This document shows, piece by piece, positions 46,167 through 56,494 of a stretch of 58,182 bases of DNA. The notes beneath the pieces were generated by a model that was not told where the DNA came from, did not search any database, and saw nothing but the letters and a program-made list of their open reading frames with translations. The number at the start of each line of letters is the position of its first letter. Within the stretch, counting starts at the first letter, position 1. The stretch spans positions 1 to 58,182 of the forward strand of contig NW_019775696.1 of NCBI RefSeq assembly GCF_001039355.2, written 5' to 3'. This DNA comes from Lingula anatina. Lineage: Eukaryota; Brachiopoda; Lingulata; Lingulida; Lingulidae. The translations under genes and the position numbers were made by a program.

Positions 46167-46921
46167 CACTGTCACATGATTTGTATCCAAGAAAGCCCCA
46201 GACCTTATCCTTAAAAGTGGCTCATGGAAATATGTATTTCCTCACACATCTTTTTACCTATCTTTCATATACATCTTTAAATTTAATCAGCATATCTTTG
46301 TAAAAAAAGACGTAATGCATGCACTTTTCATATTTGGACTCATTGTTTTTATTTATCGGAGCGTATTGAAAATAGCGACACATATCCGAGAAAAGTGAAA
46401 GTAGCACCCTTGTACCCAGTGATGCCCTCCAACCAGCACAGGCTTGTACCGACGAGGACATCGCTACATTCCAAGGGTCTCAATGGTTCTTAACAGAATG
46501 TAACTGACATATTCCAGTAATTTAGGAAACAAACAGGTAAATTCACGTAAGTTACTTTGTTAGCATGTATATTTAGGCCGAGTGGTGTCTACTCTAAGTG
46601 AGGATGTAGAAACCGGATGTACTGAAAGTCGGTACATTGACATTGTACCCAGTATCAGTCCCCTGAATACATGTATTTTACACTTCCTTGTCTAAGTGGT
46701 TGTCCAAGTATTCCCAAATTTCAAAAACCCAGTTATTCACGTAAATTTTGAATCAGTTTTTACAAACATATACTTTTAGTTTCTTTTTAAGCTTTGGTTT
46801 GTTAGAATTGTTTGAAATAGAATACTGTAAATACATCTTATTAGGTAAATGGAAGAATGATAGAAAATAAATCATTGTACTTGAATTATTTGAGCAATTA
46901 TACAATATCTTAGGAAAAAAA
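46164..46921. promoter_or_regulatory. Bidirectional intergenic region PEPD/CARD, copy A
   Basis: Only 758 bp separate the start codons of prolidase (-) and the CARD gene (+). An ETS-like ACCGGATGT lies at 46612-46620, and CACATGAT near 46173-46180 is E-box-like. The region is strongly conserved in copy B (55735-56494). Shared promoter use is inferred from layout. Confidence 0.5.
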
Positions 46922-47056
46922 ATGGAGAAAGAGCACAAGGAGCGACTTAAAGTGAACAGAGTGGCCCTTATAGATGACTTGATGGTGAACGAGGTGTTGC
47001 TCAGTGAGCTCATGGCCTGTAACCTCATCACAGACTATGACATGGAGAAAATACAG
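46922..47056 (+). CDS. CARD-domain protein, first coding exon (copy A, truncated by gap)
   Basis: The 45-codon exon starts MEKEHKERLKVNRVALIDDL and ends at a phase-0 donor (CAG then GTATGA). It is the N-terminal half of a CARD, resembling those of caspase-2, caspase-9 and RAIDD. The rest of this copy is lost at the N at 47331; copy B at 56495 continues it. It is separated from prolidase by 758 bp in the opposite direction. Confidence 0.75.
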
Positions 47057-47330
47057 GTATGACCATTAGTGTGTTCATGTAGTTTTGATAGTCTGATGAT
47101 TAGGATTAGCTTTGGATGATGAACTATTAATGAAATGGATATATTTTGCTCTTGTTGAAAGAGCATCATTATGCTAAATACCCATAGGTTGTTGGGTGTT
47201 GGTATAGTGTTTGGCAAAGTGACATGGTTAAAATTAGGATGCAACTGGTATTCTTGATCCCTTGTCATAGTTTGTAGGGATTTTTGATGGGCGTGTATTA
47301 CTTCCTTGAATTTTCTCCTGGGTCATTAAC

Positions 47331-47331
47331 N
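47331..47331. other. Assembly gap (single N) joining two overlapping haplotype contigs
   Basis: Sequence left of the N (39806-47330) is repeated right of it (47332 to about 56902). The right contig begins mid-intron at AGTGACAAGTGACAAAC, which matches 39806 exactly. Confidence 0.88.
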
Positions 47332-47488
47332 AGTGACAAGTGACAAACAGTATCAAAGAAATACTACCTCTATAACAGAATGATAATTATAACAATTACA
47401 TCAACACAATTGCTGAAAACACAACTAGCACAATCAAGACAGGCACAACAATTTACTGTCTCAACTACCACAATCAACGCAATCTCAC

Positions 47489-50400
47489 CTCTGGGTAGCC
47501 TCCCACGTCATGCACATCCAGTCCCATGAAATGTCCCAGCCCATGTGGCATGAACACAGCTCCCAGGCGGACCTTCATCATGTGGTCCACCTCTCCCTGG
47601 AGTAAGCCGTGTCGCTTCAGCTCCTCTAAAATCTGGCGCTCTGCCAACTTATGCATCTCAACCCAGGACACTCCTACAGTGAAGGGTCAACTAATGTTTA
47701 TTTTGACTCTAAGTTTATTTATTTATTTATCAAATACACATTTTTTCTTTCAGTTGTTTATTAGTGGTAGAATTTAACAGTAATTAATTGGTCCCTACAC
47801 TGGGCCCGGTTCATGTTTTAAAATACCACAATTAGAATTGTAGTTAATGACAGCATGGCTTTCTCTGATTCTAAGAACAGCATCCACACAAACATACATA
47901 CCAGTAATATGTCACTTTTAACTATGGGAACATTTTCCTGAATATCCCCATACCCAACTGTATAATTTGCCACATATTTTAAGAAACAAGAAGTTCTTTA
48001 AACACATGGACCCACACCCACCCACGTTATTTGCCACCAAGTAACCTAACAATGTTTTCTTCAGTACACACATCCATGCTCACCCACATAATTTGCAACT
48101 AAGATTTTCTCAGTTATAAAATCACAACTCCCAGATCAGTTCACATAACACTAAGCCATTCACACAGCTCACTCACCTGGCTTGACTGCCTGCATGACGG
48201 CACGGCTTGCCTTGAACACAGCGTTGTAGATCTTCTTCTGGTCCTCTGTGAACTTGCCGTTGGCAGGGAAGGAACAGGTGATATCTGAGGTGTAGCAGTG
48301 GTATTCAGCACCCATGTCAAATAGACTGGAAAAATGCAGAAACATTATACAGAATTTTGAGTATGAAAAATGTGATTAGATGCACTTATTGACCCCAGAA
48401 TTAGACAGGCTCAGGGCAACTAAGCCTGAGGATATCAACCAATAAGTTTTGGTCTCAAGAGTTTGTGTGGAGCACTGGCGATGATTTTCAGACCTGGTAG
48501 AGTGAACTGCAATATGTCAAACAGACTGTTTTATTGTAACAAGTTTTATTTTATAATACTTTGGTCTCCTCTTACCACTTTCATCACTTACTATTTTCTA
48601 AAGTTCTCAAACTTGCTTAACTTGCAATCTGTGAAAATGCAAAGTGCAAAGGTTACTTCTGCTTGATGCCCTTGAGGTATGCTAATGATGATACAATCAA
48701 TGAATTTCCATCCCTAGGTATACTTACCACATGTCTCCATCCTGGATTTTCTTGCTATTGGGGGCACCAGCATGTCCATAATGGAGAATGGAACTGTTGA
48801 AACCGCTGAAATACAGAAAATATGCAAAAAATAAAGACAATAACAGAAGGTAATGGGTTACATGGCTCATGAAAATTAGGCCTGGGTTTTGTTTTGTCGC
48901 TGGAAATATTCCCATTGTAATTTAAAAACTTTGTCACTGTCCAGTTCAGTGGAACTTGAAAGTACCAATCTACCTTTGAATGCTTCATTTGTTATGTGGG
49001 CTATTGTTAGGAAAGGTTACAGTTTCATCACTGTTACTTTTACTTTGTAAAAAAACAATTACATCTATTCAGTTCAATATATTTTATACAGTATGTAGCT
49101 TAAAATTTTATGGCTTTACCAATACTTTGCTGTATCTTCTTTTTCTTATTGGCAATAGACCTTTTCTTCTAAGAGAAACAATACTTTTTTATGTGTAATA
49201 CTACACTGTTCCAGGAAAATACACCTTCAAAAAAAAAAAAAAAAAAAAATTAGAAATTCTAATGCAATCTTTCCCTTTATCCTTACCTTCCACAAATACA
49301 CGTGTATGACATAATCCTCATTCCACCATTCACATAACAATAGTGCTGGAATGCACTGAAACAGAAATATTGTATTATATTGACTGTATTGGCCATGGGG
49401 TACCTTAGGCATTTATCACTGGGTTCCCACACCTAGAATGATCTAACAGGATTGATCCATCTCTTAGGCATTTCTCAGTAAATCACTTTCATGTTAAGCA
49501 CCTTAGATGTTCTGAAGCTGATAAACAATTATAATTATTTACCCTCTAGCAGCTTTAGTAGTCTGACAGACATCTAAGCTGCTTAAGTTGATTGCAATTT
49601 AGCAAGAATCCCCTTGGAGATAGATCGTCCCATAGTTAGCATGGTATGGTCTGGGAATGGTCCCTTAGCCCATAGCTAGGTCACTAAGATCTGATCACCT
49701 AAGAAAACTGTAAGCCTGAAGATGGAATCTACAGAGTAGTGTAAATAACCTAAAATAGTTGCTTAAATGGCAACTGATTCCATTAAACAAATGTTGTATG
49801 CCTTGCAGCCCATTGTCTAGAACTATCCAATCATTTGGTCAGAGTTATCTAGCTACTTGGCTACTGGAAAACTGCCATACAAGAGTGAACCCTGAGCCCT
49901 AAGCCCTACACTTTTACTGACCTTTCCATCTGGTATTCATACATGCCTGGCCTGATGCTCTTCATCACCTGGAGGAGGGAAAGTGAAATATTTGTCAAAA
50001 TCCTTCACAGGGGGTTGAGTAAATTTTTTTTTACATGATATGCATAAATGGAAGAAAAATTATGCTATCTGTTTAAGGATGATTGCATGTCAACATAGAC
50101 AACAAGATTCCTGTGCGCCATAAGCTGGGATAGTGCATATGCCCTGTAACAGTATGAATCACATGTGGATGCCACATACAATACACCTCACCTATGAGTT
50201 GTGTGTTTGACTTCTAAACTGGCCAATGATAAGAACAAAAGACTCAAACAGTACATCCAGTATTCAGTAAAATAAAAATAACATCAATAAATCACCTCTT
50301 TGTGAGCCTCACTGCTGATTCTGTTCACATAACGCAACACCTCCAGCTCCATGTCTGTTTTAATCACTCGGCTAAAAAAAAAAAAACAATGAATGAATAA

Positions 50401-50621
50401 ATAAACGCTAAAAGCCCCTGTAACATTTTTAGATCAGAAATGGGTACACTCAGTCTGACAATGTTAAAAAAGAAAGCTGGGAGATACTGAAATGCCAAAT
50501 TCATTGTTCTGTAAATTTGCTTTGGCCACTTTCAGAAGGTTACTGCAGGGACATGATGGTGCTTAATTCAGTATAGTCAGGCACCAAACCACCCTGAGTA
50601 TCAAAACACAAGTTTGTACTC

Positions 50622-50688
<67 letters not shown>

Positions 50689-53133
50689 CATTCTGTCACT
50701 TACCACTCCATAATCTCAGGGTGCAACAACTTGTTGTCCACAGTGAAACTGTAACAAGAGGCAGTAGTCATTAAAAATGGTTAAAATTACAGAAAAGCAG
50801 AGAAAAATTCTGTGCACACAATGATATAAGGAATGAATTAATGTTTTTTAACAGGAGCATACAAGATTAAGGCTATAGTTTACAAATGCTGGCTGTGTTA
50901 ACTGCATAATACTAATAGTAAGGTTATGGAGACAGGTACTGACAGTAATTATGAAAGATCTTTAATGCTAAAATGTATTTCCAAGCCGCCAAACACATAT
51001 ACAACATAATTCACTTACTCCCCTATGCCATCAAAAGCTGCTTCTCTGCAATGTTTGCCACTGTCAGTATTAAGTCCCCTCTAAAATAAAATGTACTGAA
51101 TTAAAATGTTTTGGAAAATTTTTTCAAAGATCAAAATAAAACATTTAAATGTCCTGATAATTGTTTCTTCTAAATGAGATCTGAAGATATAAAACCTGTT
51201 TAACTCTAGACCTATTAAATTCATAGTCCTTATAATCCTGAAACACTTCATTTTTATGTGAATTAAGAGACAAAAATTTTTAAACCTACTTTTCCATACA
51301 GCATAGGATGCCAGCAGAAAAATTCGTTCAAACATCATCAGGTAAAATTAAACAATGTCTTTTGGTAATTCTCTTAGTTATACTACTTGAAACTATACAC
51401 TGGCATTTGGTTGGCTTTTGTGGCAAAAAGTTGACTTGATATGTATCTTAAAGTGTAGATATTAATATATTTATGAACATTCCCTACCAAAATGAGTAGT
51501 TTTGATGGATTCATATTCTTCAGAACAGTAGCAATCTGCAAATTTACAATACAAAAATACAACTTATAACAATTAACTACATCAGAAGGTAATGTGAAGC
51601 ATTAATTGAGAAACAGTACATACTTTGTTAACTGATATACCATTAAAATATGTAAGTTAAATCATTACTTCAGACACTACTAAAACAGTTGACCCTACCA
51701 GTTGCGACTAACAAATATTTCAAGGACTGATAGAATATTGTGTTCAGTCAGTCAGAAGAACCATCTACAACACCATTTTGAATTTACAAATGGACAGTCA
51801 GTCCAACACAACTTTCTTCTGTTTATATTTAAGCAAATCCTTTGTATTAGTAGCTGCCACTCTTAAGGTTGGGTTATTTTTCAAAGTCTTTGGTTGGTCT
51901 TCTGTTACTTACATCTTCAACAAACTTTACTTTATCAACGCCATATTTGTCTTTAAAGTGCTCAGGTGGATGGATCCTGAAAATACGTGAATGACTGAAT
52001 AAAATTCTACGATATTTACTGAATTTCAAAATAAATACCCTAAAATAAATTTAGAAGTAATAATTTTCTAATATTTTTTTATTGTGGGAAATGGGTATAA
52101 AATTTTATAATGTTCTGATATATTTTTAACTGTAAAAATTTTAAATCTCAAAAGAAGTACTGAGGAAAGATGTGATCTGAGTGGCTCATGCTGACCCCTG
52201 ATTGCAGCGCCACAGAGTGTGCAGATCTCAAACTAAATTTAGCCCTGTATCACGTAGCTTATACATGTAGTGCATATTATATTAAATAAAAAATACAAAT
52301 GGTCAACAAGGCAGCAAAGCTGTCAAATGTACAGACAAAAAACAGAAAATAAAGATGCAAAAAAGGTCATTTTGTCAATTTTGATGCAAAAATAAATAAT
52401 GCTTATAATAGCACTATCAGTCAACATTGAATTTTAATCATGCACAACAAGGTAACATGGTCAATAACAGGAGCGGACCCTGAGATATTTTCTGACAGTA
52501 TTCCAAAGTATCTATGTTGATCCATCCTCCATTTTGATGGTCTTCCAACAGAAAAAAAAGATACCAGTCAATATAAACTTAATAACCTGTCTTCCAGAAG
52601 ACCGAGAAGATGGTCTCAATCCACCCCTTAAATAAGATTACAGTTTCAGGACCATGAGAGACTAAGGTCACATGATGAAAGTCTCAATATTTGAAAAATG
52701 ATGATAGTGCATAAAATAATATTACATTTTATTACATTATATGTTTATTTAAAGACATAAAAAACAACTGCTTATGTGGAAATACAGAAAATGTGCAGAG
52801 CCTCAGGTGGATGAGAGTTAAAAGTCACAAATGCAGTGTTTGAGAAAAAATTATAAAGGAAACATAACAAAACTAGAAAAGCACTCCGAGAGTGCAGACC
52901 TCTGCCAAGGCAGCAATTGTTGATTATTATTGATTGATTATTGAGCCAGACCACCACCAAAAACTAATCATTGTCCTCTTTGGCCCACTTCTGACAGTTC
53001 CTGAAAATTTCAGCAAAATCGGTCCATAACTTTTGAGTTATGTTGATGACAGACAAACCATAACCTCCTAGGCAGAGCCTGAGGTAAATATAATTCCAAT
53101 GAAGCTGCTATTCAAACTTTTAATCTTCAAGTT

Positions 53134-53172
<39 letters not shown>

Positions 53173-54966
53173 CCTGCATAATTTACCTGTATAATTATCA
53201 CTGCTTCCTTATTATTTATCTAGCAGAGAGCTTAACCTTTGGCAGTTTACAGGGAAATATCAACAAGTGTGCTTTATGTAATCTCATTTAATGGCCTATT
53301 AATTAGGCAAATAATTTTATAACTTAGCTAAGTGATACCCAAGGGAAATTTATAGACTGACCCTCTCAAAGGTCTTTCAGGCCCATAAGTCACATCTTAA
53401 GAAAAGCACAAAACAATAATGCACAAAATAGGTGACTACCAATTCTGATGCAATAATACATTATGTTTAACTGCACAGTCAACATCAAATTTTAATTATG
53501 CACAACAGGTAACACCAACAAAAGTAAAAGCATAAGGCTTCAGGCCCATCAAAGTTCAAGTTTATACTTANACTTCTAAAATAATGGCCCAATTATGCTG
53601 ATTTTTGAACTCTACCTGCGTTTTAGTAAGATTGACCACTCCTGTGAGTATAATGACAATTGGCCAATCTGTTTTTCTTATATTGTGTTATCAGTGTTGC
53701 ATATATGTTGAAAAAAGTGAAAAAACAGCATAACTCCCCTAAAACTGGCCTGATCATGCTGATTTTCGAACTTGACCTGCGGATTATGCATATTCATCAG
53801 TTTTGTAAGTTTCAAGCCAAAAAGTGTTATCGGTGCTGCATATATGCTGAAAAAAGTGAAAAAACAGCATAACTTCCCTACAAGTCACCCCATCATGCTG
53901 ATTTTCGAACTCGACCTGCGTATTATGAATATTCATCAGTTCTGCAGGTTTCAAGCCAAAAGAAAAAACGGTTCTTCACTTATCGTGTTATCGGTGAAAG
54001 TGCACGACGGCGACGACGGCGACGACAGACGCAGATATTGGCTATATGTACAGACACATCTGTGTCTGTACATAAAAATGATTTTAACCCTTTTTGTGTG
54101 TGCAGTATTTCTTTTATATTTCTAACCAACAAACACAACTTCATTCTTTCCTCCCAAACATTGTACACAGGAATTCCTGTTTCTTTTAAAGTGAAGACAC
54201 AAAGCAACATTATACCACTTTATGACAGTTACTATGTAACTTTCTTCAACCACAAGCTAAAATCGGAGCAATGTCTCCTCAAATAATTCAGTCTGTGTCT
54301 GTTCACCTTCTTCAAGGAATAAGGTTTATAATGTGCTATTGACTGAAGAAAAAAACCTGTACCTCAACTACATCTGTATTACTGACACTCAAAGTGACTG
54401 CTTCATTCTCTTTACAAGTCTGTTCTTTAGCTCCTTGAACTTCAAATCCTAGCAGAGTGGTTATCTTGCAACCTGGTGCCACCTATACTACATTTTCTAA
54501 CTTTGCTTAAGGATTTCTTTATTGAAAGATATATTACAGTCCATTTCTTGCCTAAGATTGTCCTGAAGTGAACTTACTTTCCCATCCAAGTTGCATAGCT
54601 TTCAGGTAACTTTGGTATGAACAAAATCCCCACTCCTGTGTCTACATCAATTGCACCATAGGAATCAGGTTCTGCTACACCAAACATCCACTGAAAATAG
54701 GACTCCTGCAGGGGAGAAAATATACAAATATGATTTTTGGATTTGTGAATTTTAATTTTCAATTTTTGGTTCTTGAGATGAACTCTAAGTTTCCAGCAAT
54801 CACTAATAACATACGTACCTGTCTGAAGATTTCCATTAAACTTCATACTCAGGGCACCACATACTGTACACCTGCCTTAAGCCAAGTTAAGGTTTCTATT
54901 AACCTTTCATATTCAGGGTACCACACAATCCCAAAGAGTTGCACTGCTCTCTGATATTCAAGGTAC

Positions 54967-54997
<31 letters not shown>

Positions 54998-55734
54998 AGT
55001 GTTAGAAATTAAGGCTGGACTGCAGACAACTTTCAGAATGGGCGGAGAAGTTTTCCCACCTGTCAGACAGTCTGTCCAGCTACTTTTCAAGATGGCTGGA
55101 CCTTTGGTCCAGCAACTAATTTTCCTAAGAGTAAGAGGCAAACACTGCACACAATCCTGTCTAACGATTTACATTAATTACTCTTTGATAATCAGGGCAC
55201 CACACGCACCTGTCTGAAGATTTGCATTAATTACTCTTTGATATTCAGGGTACTACACACACCTGTCTGAAGAGCAGTTCCGTATCAGAACAGTACTGTG
55301 TTGCACTTTCCCCTCCCTGCATCACCACCACTGAGTTCTTTGGCACGTTCTTGTTAGCTCGGAGCCGCTCACACAACCGTTTCCTGTTCTCCTTATGGAG
55401 CTCCATAGGCACACTTAAGGTGTGTTCCCCAAGGCAAAATGCAGGTCTGAAAGCAAAATTTAATGTGTAATTAAAAATCGCCATTTCAGTCTTCACAGGT
55501 TCAATGTCACTTGAAAATTAAATAAAATATAAAAAATCGCAAAAATATTGAAAGAAAATTAAGAAAGTTTAAAAAAACCGCTAATCAAGGGGGAACCATT
55601 CTACTTCAAAACATATACCAGGTTGTGAGTAAGTTTACGCGAGCGTAACACAATCCAGATAAGCAAGTAAAATAAGATTGGCCGATAAATCCTTGTAAAT
55701 GAGGAACATACTGTGCTCTATTCGCAGCCGCCAT
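47489..55734 (-). CDS. PEPD: Xaa-Pro dipeptidase (prolidase), haplotype copy B, exons 1-13 only
   Basis: Thirteen exons match copy A in length and phase: 55734-55712, 55446-55263, 54705-54578, 51976-51913, 51535-51488, 51080-51019, 50748-50704, 50371-50296, 49968-49922, 49355-49287, 48805-48728, 48325-48177 and 47673-47489. They encode residues 1-386, including ligands D278, D289 and H372. Exons 14-16 with E414 and E454 are absent because the contig starts at 47332. Differences from copy A that I can read include I to M and K to T in exon 2, M to V in exon 3, T to I in exon 5, R to K in exon 12 and D355 to H in exon 13. The exon 1 donor is GTATGT, not GTAAGT. The frame is intact throughout, so this is most likely the other allele cut by the contig end and not a pseudogene. 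Confidence 0.88.
49421..49664. mobile_element. GATCGATC-related foldback MITE (copy B intron)
   Basis: This is the allelic counterpart of 41784-42030 at the same intron position, with a few substitutions and small indels. Confidence 0.7.
50624..50685. repeat. (TA)n microsatellite, copy B
   Basis: About 62 bp of TA, versus 43 bp at the matching site of copy A. Confidence 0.9.
52471..52630. mobile_element. Diverged copy of the 18227-type MITE
   Basis: It keeps CTGAGATATTTTCTGACAG, TGTTGATCCATCCTCCATTT and AGACCGAGAAGATGG phrases in the same order as 18227-18395, with eroded ends. Confidence 0.65.
53571..53571. other. Assembly gap (single N)
   Basis: A single N just upstream of the tandem units in the copy B insertion, so unit number and local length are uncertain. 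Confidence 0.8.
53583..53990. repeat. Tandem ~140-160 bp repeat units
   Basis: Three units share ATCATGCTGATTTTCGAAC, GACCTGCG, AAGTTTCAAGCCAAAA and GTGAAAAAACAGCATAACT. They begin near 53587, 53751 and 53889. The last runs into a CGACGGCGACGACGG stretch. Confidence 0.7.
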
Positions 55735-56494
55735 TTTCACTGTCACATGATTTGTATCCAAGAGAGCCCCATACCTTATCCTTAAAAGTGGCTCATGGAA
55801 ATATGTATTTCCTCACACATCTTTTTACCTATCTTTCATATACATCTTTAAATTTAATCAGCATATCTTTGTAAAAAAAAGACGTAATGCATGCACTTTT
55901 CATATTTGGACTCATTGTTTTTATTTATCGGAACGTATTGAAAATAGCGACACATATCCGAGAAAAGTGAAAGTAGCACCCTTGTACCCAGTGATGCCCT
56001 CCGACCACCACAGGCTTGTACCGACGAGGACATCGCTACACTCCAAGGGTCTAAATGGTTCTTAACAGAATGTAACTGACATATTCCAGTAATTTAGGAA
56101 ACAAACAGGTAAATTCACGTAAGTTACTTTGTTAGCATGTATATTTAGGCCGAGTGGTGTCTACTCTAAGTGAGAATGTAGAAACCGGATGTACTGAAAG
56201 TCGGTACATTGACATTGTACCCAGTATCAGTCCCCTGAATACATGTATTTTACACTTCCTTGTCTAAGTGGTTGTCCAAGTATTCCCAAATTTCAAAAAC
56301 CCAGTTATTCACTTAAATTTTGAATAAGTTTTTACAAACATATACTTTTAGTTTCTTTTTAAGCTTTGGTTTGTTAGAATTGTTTGAAATAGAATACTGT
56401 AAATACATCTTATCAGGTAAATGGAAGAATGATAGAAAATAAATCATCGTACTTGAATTATTTGAGCAATTATACAATATCTTAGGAAAAAAAA
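55735..56494. promoter_or_regulatory. Bidirectional intergenic region PEPD/CARD, copy B
   Basis: 760 bp between the two start codons, closely matching 46164-46921, including the ETS-like ACCGGATGT and the YY1-type motif over the prolidase start. Confidence 0.5.

Larger units (their letters stand above)
52298..54078. mobile_element. ~1.8 kb repeat-rich insertion present only in copy B
   Basis: Copy A at about 44680-44690 runs straight through where copy B carries this block. Contents in order: a diverged MITE (52471-52630) like that at 18227; a retroposon-tail-like stretch (52870-53095) with CGGTCCATAACTTTTGAGTT; a (TA)n run at 53139-53168; an N at 53571; and about three ~140-160 bp tandem units (53583-53990). 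A GACGGCGAC-type run lies near 54003-54030. No intact coding frame is seen. It lies in the prolidase intron between exons 3 and 4. Confidence 0.65.

Noticed and set aside
47489-55734. Second prolidase as a real tandem paralogue
   Set aside because: The overlap begins and ends exactly at contig ends, includes introns and intergenic sequence, and the two copies tile into one complete locus. Allelic redundancy is simpler.
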